DNA of 64,000 bases from Porodaedalea pini (taxonomy: Eukaryota; Basidiomycota; Agaricomycetes; Hymenochaetales; Hymenochaetaceae): assembly GCA_002794775.1 (NCBI GenBank), contig NBAY01000007.1:1-64000 (forward strand), given 5' to 3'. The notes beneath the pieces were generated by a model. The model saw nothing but the letters and a program-made list of their open reading frames with translations, ran no database searches and was not told where the DNA came from. Below, in pieces: positions 11,341 through 22,205 of the stretch (position 1 is its first letter; each line of letters opens with the position of its first letter). A program made the translations under genes and the position numbers.

Positions 11341-14090
11341 ATGGTACGGAATAGATCGCCCCGTTCTAAGTCTTTGGTGGCTTACAAACAGGCATTTTGT
11401 GTAGCACCCAGTGAAGTTCATGATCATGAAGACACCATGGAAGACTCTGAGCAGTTGCAAGAGGTGCTATCTGGTAAGCATATGTCTTCCCTGGTAAGTT
11501 CCATGGGCCCTTCTGACGTGACGTCAGATGAAGTTTCTTCTGAAGGACCTGCAGAGAATGATTCAAAAGGAAAGGGAAAGGAAGTGGCTCGAGAGAGTTC
11601 AGGGGAGGAATCTAGTCGTAGTAGCCATAAGTACTATTTATACAATTGCTGCGGGATCGTCCTGATGCATCTGTGCACTATTTTTCAGCATCCGAAAGTG
11701 CAGCGCTAAAGAAGCAGCTCGTTCAAGCGAAGGCATCACAGTCCTATGACGAAGTTGTGGTAATTGCAGAGGCAGCTGTTGCTAAGCATGGTCAGATTGA
11801 GGAAAAGTCAAAGCGGCGTAAAAAAACGTCTTCACGCCAGAAAAAATTATGATTCTCTCTTGGCTAGGATAACCCAACTCGAGTCACAAATCCACACAAG
11901 TGAGGCCACCATGCTTCAAACTGTTCAAGATGTTGCTGCAGCCAACGAGGCACATTCTTCGGAGGCCCAGGTCAGCCTTCTTTTTGTCACGGATCGGGTT
12001 AATACGTTGGAGGAGAAAAATGAACAAAGCGAAATCAATGTGCGTCGAGTAGAAGATGAAATACGTGGTGTACTTAGTCTTCATATGGATGCTATTCTCG
12101 GGGTAAAGCTCCTTCTCTAGTATCACTCTACTTGATTCTCACATTCTGATTTAGGAGCCTGAAGCGGCGGATAAGTTGCGCCTTCAAAAATTAATCGAGG
12201 AAGGAAAGATTATACTCCTTACGGGATTCAGTGTTGCGGAGCGTGTCCTGCAGATTCGCTACTGCTCGGGAAACACTTCAAATAATGAGGATGTCCGCAA
12301 GCCTAAAAGGATTCATTATTTCAACCCAATTGACCACCCTTGTATTCAGGAAAACACAGTGTATGACCCGTGGACATACGAATGGGTCTTGAGGGACCTT
12401 GTGCAGTGCGCTCAAACCCCAAAGGCAGGCCCTGGCGTGCCCTTCGAGGCATTCAAATCAATCGCCAATATAACAGAAAACCACACATTCAATCTCGGGC
12501 AACTCTATCCGAAGTACGACAGAGAGAAGGTAATCCAAAACTTGCATGACTTGTTAGCTGCTTTTATGTGTGCTCATGAACGGCCGAGTTTCTGGGAGAT
12601 GAACGCTTCACTTTCCTTTGCCGTGAGGGTGGAACAGGCAGGATATGGAGATTGCAAACCTTTCTGCGACCGGGCCCAATACAATGATGTGGACGCCCTT
12701 GTTCTGGCGGAAGTTATTAGGAGCGGACTTCTGCAGGCATCTGAGATATCCACGGAGCTAAAGGGGAAACCCAAGACTATGAGCAAAATCAAGAGTTTCG
12801 CGGGCCACGAAGCGATGTGGATTTTCAATCAGTATCAGCAAAAGTCTAAAAAGAGTTGGCCTAAAAGAGGCTCTGCTCACTACTCCACGCACTCTTCCCA
12901 ACTCTCCGACGTGGGCTCTACCCCTTGTGATACTGTATTGGGCGCGCAATTTGATTTGAAAAAGAGACTTACGCGCAATTCTGTCAACCGAATCACATAC
13001 GTACTTTGTCTCGCCTTCAGGAAACAAAAAGAGGATGTGGATATCTTGTTTAGTGCTTCCCCGATACCGCAACTGGAGGGACCGGAAAAATATGATTTTA
13101 AGTCAGCCGATAGTCGAATGAGAGAATATGCTGGTCTTGTTGTGGATCCTTGTAATGAAGCAAGCTTGTCGTACGAAGAACTGGACGCCCGAGTACTTCT
13201 CGCAGAGGCCAGTGCGCCAGTGGGCAGTGTGAAGCACTCGCTATGCAGGAATTACAGGAATCTTAGGGTGTATATGCCTTTCATCAAGGACCTGTCTGTG
13301 CTATCAGCAGCTCTCAAGCTCTTGGAGGACGGAATTGCTGACATTCTATTGTGGGAAGATGCCTATGACTCACTTGTAGTTGTGTTACAGAGGTGCCCAT
13401 GATATGTCCGAGCCTGTGGAATCTTATGAAGCTGCAATAAAGGCATTGGAGGAGTGTGGCATTTCGCAGGGGCAGTTTAAGGAGTGTGCTCCACATTTCA
13501 GAGTGATTTTGGCCGTCCAGCAGGGAATCAACATGCATAACAGTATCCCCAACAGACCTATAAGCATAGGGTTCCCCCTTCCACATGTGGACAATGCGGT
13601 GTGATCCAGTGAACGGGAATCCAGTGCATTGCAATCCTATCCGTCGTCATCTGCGAAATCATTTCGCAAGCGTCCCGCTGACGATCATGCCCTTACAACG
13701 AGGCCAGAGAAAAAAAAGAATCGATCAGATTACCCGCATGACAAAGGCCCCTCTAATTCAAGGGGAGGCATGGCTCGTGGAGACACATCCCCGCCATCCC
13801 CCCTCACTTTGTCCTCGCTCTAGCCAGGCCCCTCTAATTCATTTAATGCCAGAAGGGGAGGCACGGCTCATGGAAACACATCCCAGTCCCTCCTCACTTT
13901 GTCCTCGTCCCAGCCACCTCCCCCTGCTGACTGGCATCAGACTTACGAGAACTACAGAAGAGAGGGTGGAAGAGAGGGTAGAAGCGACCAGAAACGGAGA
14001 CACGACTACCACTCCGGAAGAGAGGATAGAGACTACCAGAGACAGGAATACAGCTACTCCAGAAGAGGGGGTAGACGTGGACATCACTGA
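11341..14090 (+). pseudogene. Cargo gene B: coiled-coil protein with Arg-rich tail, unknown, probably broken
   Basis: The start chosen is ATG at 11341. Regions in order: an acidic, Ser-rich N terminus (11341-11620); a basic/coiled-coil stretch (11700-12102, heptad-like runs such as LEEKNEQSEINVRRVEDEI); an intron at 12103-12154 with good GT-AG signals; a large helical domain (12155 to about 13370); a further exon (EPVESYEAAIKALEECG, about 13390-13600); and a Ser/Arg- and Arg/Gly-rich tail (13630-14090, ending SRRGGRRGHH). Frames do not all join. A shift is needed at an A-run near 11838-11844, and the joints near 13380, 13600 and 13830 are uncertain. The layout (coiled coil, helical core, RGG tail) recalls nucleic-acid-binding or gag-like proteins, but I recognise no family. 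Confidence 0.45.
13749..13916 (+). repeat. Imperfect tandem duplication in the tail of cargo gene B
   Basis: Two units of about 78 and 90 bp both begin CCCCTCTAATTC and end with a CTCACTTTGTCCTCG...AGCC block. They differ by a short insertion and several substitutions. The duplication and its length difference shift the reading frame, which may explain why the Arg-rich tail is split between frames. Confidence 0.7.
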
Positions 14091-14114
14091 GAGAGTTCCG
14101 GAAGAGTTGCTCTG

Positions 14115-14413
14115 ACATCACAATGATGACCTCAAGGCATCCAAGGTGGTCACTGGAGCGGCGGTAATGAGGAGGGACTCAAGTGTGGATCAAATCGGTC
14201 TGAACAATCAGACACATGCTCTTGCATAGCCTCAAATCCTTTTGTCTACTATTTCCTTTTGTATTCCTCCTACTAAGTCTTCTTTCATACAGAAATACCA
14301 GGGTTTTGTATGATTAGTTGTGTAGAATGTACATTTTATTTATTCAATGATTGAAGTTTACTGCTAGAAAGTGACCATGATGATGGAGTGCGTGATGTTC
14401 CACACCGCTCAAC
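14115..14413. other. Cargo 3' region, no gene seen
   Basis: About 300 bp between the last codons of cargo gene B and the gene-A-like remnant. It is AT-rich, with TTGTATTCC and TTTTATTTATTCAATG stretches that could serve as 3' end signals. No convincing coding frame. Confidence 0.4.
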
Positions 14414-14563
14414 TCATTGTCCATCACTATGATAGCCTTTGGGCATAGCAAGACTGCATATGGTCCAAGAGCGAAGGATGCAGAGGTCGAGACAAGTCTT
14501 GCATTACTCACTCACACTGTTCGATATGTGCAGGAGGATGTTTCTCACATCAAGGAACAGTAG
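14414..14563 (+). pseudogene. C-terminal remnant of a second cargo-gene-A-like gene
   Basis: The plus-strand frame ends at TAG 14561-14563 with RYVQEDVSHIKEQ, preceded by KDAEVETSLALLTHTV. Cargo gene A ends with IDAQVEASIGLLNCIIRYA followed by QEDVSHIKEQ. The last codons are identical because they lie in the inverted arm; the codons before them are related but diverged. So each inner junction carries the tail of the same gene family, convergent with a transposase. Upstream of about 14410 I see no more of this protein. Confidence 0.6.
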
Positions 14564-16518
14564 TTATGCATACATCATATAGACAGAATATATTACATTG
14601 TTGGACCAGTTGAGACAGTGACAAGGAAGCCTGTATCCACTCAATGAAGAAACCCGACACTAACAGAGATAACCGCAATGATGATAGAAAGCATGACAGT
14701 CCGCAGCACTGATAGACATGGTTTCACCATAAAGCTTTGCGAATACCGAAGCATCCATTTCCTCATCACTGAATTTGACCCAACAAAGTCAAGATTTCAG
14801 CAGAGAGAATGCCAGCTCGATTGGGTTGAAGTCCAGAGAATACGCGGGGAGAAATTCCAGCTTCATGCCCCTGTGTGGAGTCAGATCAGTAAGAGCCCTG
14901 CGTCGCAGCACGACAGGTCAAAATAGACGGACCTTGACTCAATGAGTTCGTGGATTTCCAGTGACTTGTGGATTGTGCAGTTGTCCATCACCACGACAGA
15001 GTTTTGGGCCGGCCAAGGTTGCATGTGGTCCAAGAGATCCCTGATAAATGTGGAGAAGGAGGTGGCATTGAAGGATCCTTCCAGTATTGTACAGTCAAGC
15101 ATGCCAGTTGAAGTGATTGCAGGCAAGATCGAATACCTAGAAGAGGCAAGCAGTCAGATCTGCAGTCATAAAGGTAAGCATCGCACCTTTTTCCCCATGT
15201 AAAGATCACTTTCCGACATGCCTGATAACCCTGCAAAGCCCATGCTTTCTTCCTCAAGAAGGTACGTCGGTCGCATGCGCTCTCATCGACAAAGACGAGC
15301 TGTTCTGCCTTATATTGAGATCCCATTCTCAATGTGTACCGGAGCCGAGTGGACTCGCTGCATTCAAGTGCCCTTTTCGATATCTTGAGCAGAGTAAGTT
15401 TGCTGATGCGAAGCCATAAGCATCACTGCACCGTCTTCAGAGTGAACCCAGCCTGGCGCAGAGACCTCCATACTGTAGTGTCCAAAACCTTCTTGCCTGT
15501 TACCCTTTCCAGCTCCTCCCTCACCTCGTCTAAGTACTGGTCCTTGCAATGCTCTATTGTGCTCAAGAGATACTATAGTTCAGTTAGCCGCAGCGAGTCA
15601 TTACAATTCAAAAAATGCACTCACCTGTGTATCCGCATAATCAAGCAACCTTGGTCTTCCGGTCCTCGTGCCCTCCTGTTGTAAATGCCCCATGCACTCG
15701 TGTTGAGCAACAGTTTGGTGGATTGTTGCTCGATGGATATCTATTACCCTGGCCAGGTCATGCACAGTGAAGAGTCGTGACTGATACAGTCTGAATATGA
15801 TGTGTCTTGCATCATCTGAGAGTGCCTTGCCTGAAACCATCATGGAACGACCTGAGAGGAGGAGGAAGTAGAGTGTTGGCTTTCGTGTTTGCATGGCGGT
15901 GGCTTGGCTAACACGTGCTCATGTGCTCACAGGTGTTGGTAGTATGCACAGAAATTTGAGCGTAGCAGTCGAAGCACAAAGTGAATGGACAGGAAACTTG
16001 CAGGGAAGATGGCTTTTATGTGTCCGATAATTACACAAAAAGAATCATAATCTTAGCGGTCTTCTCGCCCGTGCTGCAAGACCTGTTGTGAGAAGAGGAA
16101 GGTGGAAAGAGCTCGAAGTGGAACACAAACCTTGCTGCTGCACCATGAATACTGCATGGATTGGCTTCAGACTTGCAGGAGCTGTTGGTATAGTCATATA
16201 CTTAATTTAAAGTCATGGGAAAGAATTTTATAGGTAGATGTAGGGGAGCCATAATTTTTGAATCTCAGTGGAAATGTATGAGAGAACAGACTGGCTGCAC
16301 TTGTTTGATCTCCACCCACCTACACAGTCAATGTATTGCTCCCTATTTTACATATTTCTGCTCCTGAGAACCATGCCTATTTTTTGAGTACTTAATGAGC
16401 AGGTACTGCGCAGAATTTACAGAGAAAATCAACATTTATTCTATTTTTCGACGTTTTGGCTCAGACGCGGCTCATTTCATGTGAAATGCACGTGTCGCAG
16501 GACTTATGAAAATGGCTG
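14520..16518 (-). repeat. Right 2.0 kb inverted arm of the Tc1-type composite
   Basis: Inverted partner of 7205-9203 with no length difference. It contains the second transposase copy (15894 down to 14789) and ends in the outward terminal repeat followed by TA. Near-identity over 2 kb implies a very recent duplication or ongoing gene conversion between the arms. Confidence 0.9.
14789..15894 (-). CDS. Tc1-type DD34E transposase, right copy
   Basis: Mirror image of 7829-8934, with the same start (15894), the same four introns, the same D, D and E residues and the same TGA at 14789-14791. Exons in minus-strand order: 15894-15625, 15572-15432, 15383-15187, 15136-14933, 14870-14789. No coding difference from the left copy was seen. 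Both copies sharing the same nonsense codon means that it predates the duplication, was spread by conversion, or is the true end of the protein. Confidence 0.85.
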
Positions 16519-16520
16519 TA

Positions 16521-17795
16521 ATATTTGCTACTATATTCACTGGCATACTCCACGAAAACGAAGGTTGTAGATAAAACACATGCTCAGTTGCTCCTTTACA
16601 TTTTGCGAAGCCTCAGTGACATGAACCAAGTCATGGAATGATTCATACTATCATAGTTCGAATTTCTCCGTATTCGGGTGTCTCTGAGATGGCAGCGCAA
16701 CGACGCAAAGACCGTGAATTTATGGTGAGTGACTGCACACTGAGAACATCGGACTTTCATGACTGAAAGCCGACTTACTGGACAAACGCGCATAGCTATA
16801 CAAATAGGTGGACACGAAAAGTTAGGCATAGACAATCAAAATCCAGACCAGGACGCTGGGGTTCCGATTTCTGTATCCAATTCTGCCGAAACTAGGTAAA
16901 TAGCAAAGTGTCTCTGGATGAGCCGCTTCAACTGGTGAGTCTATCAGCCTTGTTTATCACTCTCGCTTACACAAGACCAACACTCGGGTTGGACACATTT
17001 TGCACTGCATTCGTCTGGATATATCAGCGATTTATTGACTTGCAAGTCTGGAACAAGAAAGTATCACGCCGGACTCGGAGGAACCTACCTCGGAGTTATA
17101 TTCACCCTTTATGATCATGGCGCCAGCCCCCACGGAGCGCGCTGTGTACAAACTCCACCGAACCCATCTGGGAGGCGATCAGACTGTCTGGCATTTCGTG
17201 TGATTATGACTTGCTCCCTTAGGCTCAGACCCGCTTTGTGGTATGTATGTTTCAGTAAAACAAAATTTCACAGTGCGGGTGAGAGAAGCAAGAGTATTGG
17301 AATGTAAAGGCGGTCTCTATTTTTTCTGTCAACTTTTTTTACTGACTCCTATACTTCCCTTCGCGAACAAAATGCGTCAATGGGGGATAGAGCGTGGCCT
17401 ATTTTTTTTTTTTTGCCGTATTCGTCTGTGGATAACTGATCATGCCAGGAAGACTGTGCCAGGCCCGAGCGAGTTAGGATGCTATCGTCTTCTTCCCCAT
17501 AAGAATCAACTTCCGTCAGGCCGGCACAAGGTATCCTGTTCATTACCATCATCACAGGCTTGTCTTCCGACCTCAAACAATACTCAGCTACTCACAGTGA
17601 CTCGAACAAGATCAGACGGGGCATCAAGATTCTATACACAGCTATCCATTTTTTGCAACTTGACTCTCATACTCATGGTACACGCCGATGATTGAACACC
17701 GGGAGATCAGCTATAATTATCTCCTGCTCGTTATTATCCTCGGCCCTGTTGCCCTTTCGTAGCGATGCTCTCAAGCCCCTTCTTGTCCGTTCTAC
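16521..17795. other. Intergenic region between the transposon and the gene island
   Basis: No coding region is supported. Open frames here (for example 17243-17695) contain a T-homopolymer at 17402-17413, lack domain-like composition and start with uncertain codons. The last 200 bp or so are CT-rich (for example CCTGTTGCCCTTTCG near 17745) and probably hold the promoter of the gene at 17796. Confidence 0.5.
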
Positions 17796-19398
17796 ATGCT
17801 CACTCCGAACGAGATGCAGTTTGCAAGGGTTTTTTTCTTGCTAGTCGTTCTCACAACATATGCCTCTAGTCAAGCATTTCATACTGTAAGCCTTCTTTAT
17901 GCCACATATTCCAAAGAATTTTACTCACGATCGTGTCTTTGCAGGTCACAGTCGGTGTTAAAGGAAGTTTTTACGACCCTCCAACAACAAATGCTCTAGA
18001 AGGCGACATTATCACCTTTGTTTTCGGAGGAGTGTGCGTTGTATTGTTTTATCGGAGCAAATCCCCTAACTTATTATAATCGTTACGAAAGGATACACGG
18101 GGTTACCCAGTCATCGTTCGCGCAGCCCTGCTCTCCTCTTTCAGGTGGCTTCAGTAGCGGACTTCTGGGGACGAACGGGAGTACCACCATAGCGGCGCCG
18201 ACTTGGGATCTCGTAATCTCGAATGCCTCAGAACGTAAGCAAACTCCATCATACCTCCCTCTTACTGCAATCCGAACCTTTCCTTTCAAGCGATATGGTT
18301 TTTCTGCCAAGCCACACAACCAGAATCTCATTGTGCTGCTGGGATGGTTGGGTGAGTTAAAATCTAATTTCAACGTCTTCGACACGGTCACTAAATAAGC
18401 CTCCTAGAGCAATAAATGCACCTGTAGATATGTTTACTCAATTTCAATCATCTGCCAAGGCTGTCACCGGAACTCCTGCTGTGCGTGTATTGAGTAACTC
18501 TATGGACGCTTTTCATAACTGACCGACCATATAGCCGACACCGACGGTGATCTTATCTGGCATCGGTGCATTTGCCACCGCAACTCCGACGACAATTTCA
18601 CTTTCGAGTCCGTCCGCATCAGCTACTGAAACATCTAGTAAGAAGAGCTTTCCCGTCGGCGCGGTTGCTGGAGGCGCAACAGGGGGAGGCATTGCTGTGG
18701 TGATGATTATTGTCCTCCTTGTCCTCCTTCGCCGACAAAAGAAGAAACAGGTGCTTGAAGGACGTCCACATGCCACGGAGAAAGAAAAGCAGTCACCATC
18801 TACTCCGCGTTTCAAACGCGAGATCTCAGAGTCTGCTACTGGCTCAGATATGTCTGAGTCTGACTCAGGCAGACTCAATGCACGAGTGCGCCGCCAGCCG
18901 AGCTCCAGCGGGTTATCTTCCAACTTGGAGAACTTCGATAGGGGGTCACCGATGCCGTCCTCCAACGCAAACACCGATGCCGTCCTTCTCAAAAACCTCG
19001 GAAATCGCAATCATGGGGACGATCAGAACCGCTCTATCCAGAATAGATACGCCAACTCGCAGCGTGCTTCGAATCCAATCACCATGGCCGATGAATTCAA
19101 CTTGTCGCCGACTCCGCATCCTTATGCGCAGGCCCAATATACCCAACAGACTGCATCTCATCCGACCGAAATAGCACATCGCAGCGCGGCTAATGTTCAC
19201 GAGATTGCGAAAGAAGTCGCTGCACTTATTGGATCGGGACATCCCATGCCTCCAGGGCTCTACGGACGTCCTACGGCTGATCCTAGCTTGCCTTACAACC
19301 GCACACCCCGTCAGCTCCCAACTCCAAGACAATTCTTACGAGCGGAGCCTCTGACAGAAGAACCCGAGTCGCCGGGTCTGCCGCGATATGAACGTTGA
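17796..19398 (+). CDS. Cupredoxin-like single-pass membrane protein (439 aa)
   Basis: Six exons fit one frame: 17796-17885, 17945-18033, 18092-18234, 18291-18351, 18408-18480 and 18535-19398. A signal peptide (FFLLVVLTTYASS) leads into a cupredoxin-type domain, residues about 30-135. Typical landmarks are EGDIITFVFGG, VTQSSFAQPCSPL and WFFCQATQPESHC...GMVG. The Cys and His that could hold copper at the C-terminal end are present; an N-terminal ligand is less clear. A Ser/Thr-rich stalk and a membrane segment (about residues 191-217) follow, then a long Ser/Pro-rich cytoplasmic tail of about 220 residues. Secreted or surface proteins of this type are common in fungi; the role is unknown. ATG at 17814 is an alternative start. 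Transcription converges with the GH16 gene downstream. Confidence 0.85.
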
Positions 19399-19863
19399 TG
19401 GTCTTTTCCCTCCTCTCTACACTTCATATTTATCCTTAGGGTAGTATTATGGCGTCCGCGTTATTTACATTTGTTGATGTGTTATATATACTTATTTGCT
19501 AAAGTCAAGCTGGTCCCTCCATTAACTTACTCATATTTTATAGCTTGTCATGAGCCTGCATTCTACGGCATGCACTGATAGCAAATTTCTCAGCCTTTTT
19601 TATGTCCATAAGGGAGCTGTGACTCAGTGTGAGCGGCAGTCGATCTCAGGAACCAACCGACCTGAGGCCATTAATAAGTCTGTGAATTGGTCGGTTGGAT
19701 TCCCGGACTCGCGGCAGAATTCAAAGATGCAGGGCAAAATAAAGATTATCAATACATATTGAAGTACGCTTAGATGAAATACCAAAAAAGCTGGTCTAAA
19801 TCGCAATAAAAATAAAATATAGCGCATCCATGTCGCGGTATAAGAACATATCAACTGCTGGGC
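19399..19863. other. Convergent intergenic region
   Basis: 465 bp between the stops of two convergent genes. It holds AT-rich segments (TTATATATACTT near 19484, AATAAAAATAAAATATAG near 19804) that may act as polyadenylation regions on both strands. No gene seen. Confidence 0.5.
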
Positions 19864-21112
19864 TCATGAGGTATAGACGCGAACGGCGTTCACTTCCCAG
19901 TACGCATCCTGGAACTTGTCTGGGTTATTATTGACGACTGCAAAGAGATGCATCAGCTAAGGACGCTCAACAGAGAGATACATTGACACTTACAGTCCTC
20001 GCATGTGCCGCCGCATGAAAAGGCACTGCCAGCCCAGTCTCCCTGCATAGATTTCAGTGTAAGTTAATCACAGCCGAGGTGCGAGCCAGCTCAAGGTACA
20101 TACACAAAATGTGAGGTCAAAGACAATATTGTGGGCATCGAAATGCTGGGCCCAGTTACAAGTGTCGGTAGGGAACAGCGCCTCAGGCTCGCCCCAGCTA
20201 TCATTCGGGTTGTCCGAGTTTGCGCCGGATTTAATTTCACTAGGCACGGTCGCATCATTACGCGGCCAGAAGTAGACAGCGGCTCCATCTTGGTTTGTAC
20301 GTTTCAGGACGAACCAACCTCCCTGGACACTATTCAGGGCGCTGCCATATGAGTTTGGCTTCGAGAACGAGTTTCCGCAGCCCGTGTTGCTTCCTGACGT
20401 CGCATCGCAGTTCAGCGAGGTTGGCTTTCTGAAAGTCAATGTCAGACAAATGAGCGTAAATGGAAAACGGCCGAGTTTACCCAGTTTGTTTCCTTGATGG
20501 CGGCATCGTACATCCTCCTGACGTGTGCAGCGAAGCCAAGTTCTGTGTTCCTGTGTTTACACCCTAGTGCGAGACTAGAGTCAGAATCCGCGTACAACAA
20601 GGCTAATGAAAGAGAATGAGAGGCCTCCTACCTCAAGGATATCAATCTCTCCTCCGTATGGCCACTTCCCTGCAGTGACTGTCCAGAAAGCTGGCCAGGT
20701 TGCACAACCCTCTGGCATATGCGCGACATCGAGCACGATCACAGCATCCGTATACGTGTTGTGGCTTGTGATCCTTACAGAGTCGCGTCCACGCGCCGTT
20801 CCGGCGACTGTCGTCGTAGAGTCTGCGCGCATTACGAACGTATGATCCGTTGCTTTAAAAATCAGGATTCAGTGGAGGTATTTTAATCGGAAAGGCGGCA
20901 AGCCAACGCTAACCATATGACAAATTCTTGGATTGAGCGGTCTGTTGGTCAACGTAGTTCACGCGGCCATGCGTCGGGTCATCGAACGTCTCCCAATTGA
21001 AGCCCGAGAAGAAGTCCTTCCCGACGAAGTTGTCTTTCAGATTAAACTGTCCCAGCACAGAGGGCGCAAGGAAAGGCAGGAGGAAAAGGAAGCTGGGGGA
21101 AGAAGCAAGCAT
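19864..21112 (-). CDS. Secreted glycoside hydrolase family 16 (laminarinase / endo-1,3(4)-beta-glucanase type), 316 aa
   Basis: Six exons on the minus strand join in one frame: 21112-20914, 20852-20632, 20563-20481, 20428-20104, 20042-19994 and 19937-19864 (951 nt). A signal peptide of about 21 residues ends at SVLG. The catalytic motif GEIDILEG ends exon 2 and opens exon 3 (residues about 134-141); in family 16 its first Glu is the nucleophile and its last the acid/base. It is followed by NTGTQNLASLHTS, and the C terminus carries paired Cys (FSCGGTC) and YWEVNAVRVY. Such enzymes cut beta-1,3-glucans and are used in wall remodelling or feeding. All key residues are present and no defect was seen. 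The upstream neighbour, RAD23, is on the same strand. Confidence 0.93.
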
Positions 21113-22205
21113 ATCTACAAAGTAGGGTGGGTTGTCGGCGGCCTGAAGTTGTCAGTACTGATGTACTTTTACTCTGGTATAGAAGGCGGTCCTTAAGAGG
21201 TCGCCAGTTGAGACTCATGAGGAATCGCGCTGAAGGCAAAGGGCCGAGAAATAGCAAGTATGTGAGGTCAATAGAGAATCTCGGATGAAAATTGGCAACA
21301 CGAGCGCAAACGCAATATACGACCACATTCTGAGCGACGGACGTCGTGAGTCCGAAGGCATATTTGCTCTGAAGTACGCCATAAGTGGAGGACAGCAAGC
21401 AAAGGCAAGCAAAGACAACAGACGGAGTGCGCGAGCTGCCAGATTATGTATAGCGTGTACGGGCGGACCTGCTGGACATTGCACACAAAGGCATACCGTA
21501 ATCCTAGAATGCTAAGTCCATCTCAGCTCAGCCGAGCTTCCTCCGGCGCGGGATACCAACAAGAATACCTGAAACTCAGGAGTGCAGGCCGGGTAGGATC
21601 CGTTGAGAAGGCGATCTCAAGAACTCAAATTTTCACTAGACACGGATAGGTTCTGGTTCAACCTTCTCCACGAGTTACTTCTGGAAATACTACGAGTGTA
21701 ATCTTTTCCTTGCACACGAGCAAAAGGGAAAGGCATACGTGAACTGAGAGGGGAAGAAGCTTTGTGCACGCGTTTGCTCACCTCATATGCGAGGTGATCT
21801 CAAGGAGTCCTCGGTCTTATACTGATCTGCCCGGGCCCTGCTCCGAGCCTCCTATCTGAGCCGCAAAGTCGACCCGAATATATATGGGCGTCGAGTCATC
21901 GCCGAGGTGAAATTATTTGCGTCCTCGCCGAGCTTGTGCGTGATTGGACAGGGAGATGCGAAACTCTCGAAGACGCGCACAAGTCTCTCACGCTCGCCAT
22001 ACAATGTAGCAGCCCTCTCAGCAAAGACGTCCAGCATGCACACAAAGACATAGCCTGGGATGCAACCGTTCAAAGAAGATGCTCTGTTTCAATAATACAA
22101 TTAGTCGTGAGATAGTTCATGAAAGAGAGGGGCTAGGCAAACAACGAGAACGCAGGTCTGCAGAAATACATAGCACACATCGCATAAACTTCCAACTCGT
22201 TTGCT
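21113..22205. other. 1.1 kb upstream region of the GH16 gene
   Basis: No gene is supported; short frames here are not conserved-looking. A TATA-like TATATATGGG lies on the plus strand near 21879. The region holds the GH16 promoter and the 3' end of RAD23. Confidence 0.45.

Larger units (their letters stand above)
7205..16518. mobile_element. 9.3 kb Tc1/mariner-type composite transposon with cargo genes
   Basis: The ends are CAGCCATTTTCATAAG (7205) and its reverse complement ending at 16518, flanked by TA on both sides (7203-7204 and 16519-16520), the classic Tc1/mariner target duplication. The two arms, 7205-9203 and 14520-16518, are inverted copies of about 2.0 kb in perfect register (position x pairs with 23723 minus x). 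Each arm holds a full transposase gene reading inward. The 5.3 kb between them carries a leftward SAM-like gene (9160-10960) and a rightward coiled-coil gene (11341 to about 14090). The same terminal sequences without transposase form the MITE cluster at 33500-35330. Whether this is the normal form of the family or a one-off rearrangement cannot be told from one window. Confidence 0.85.

Noticed and set aside
13839..14121. Antisense frames opposite the cargo gene B tail
   Set aside because: Low-complexity mirror of the Arg/Glu-rich repeats on the plus strand.
7205..16518. Treating the 2 kb inverted arms purely as an assembly palindrome
   Set aside because: TA at both outer ends, different flanks, unique cargo between the arms and diverged gene tails at the inner edges argue for a real element; long reads would still be useful.
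17243..17695. 150-codon open frame upstream of the cupredoxin gene
   Set aside because: Contains a long T-run, no domain-like pattern and no homologue that I recognise; treated as intergenic.
18513..19010. 165-codon minus-strand frame with Ala/Val-rich text
   Set aside because: Antisense shadow of exon 6 of the cupredoxin-like gene, which has supported splicing and domains.
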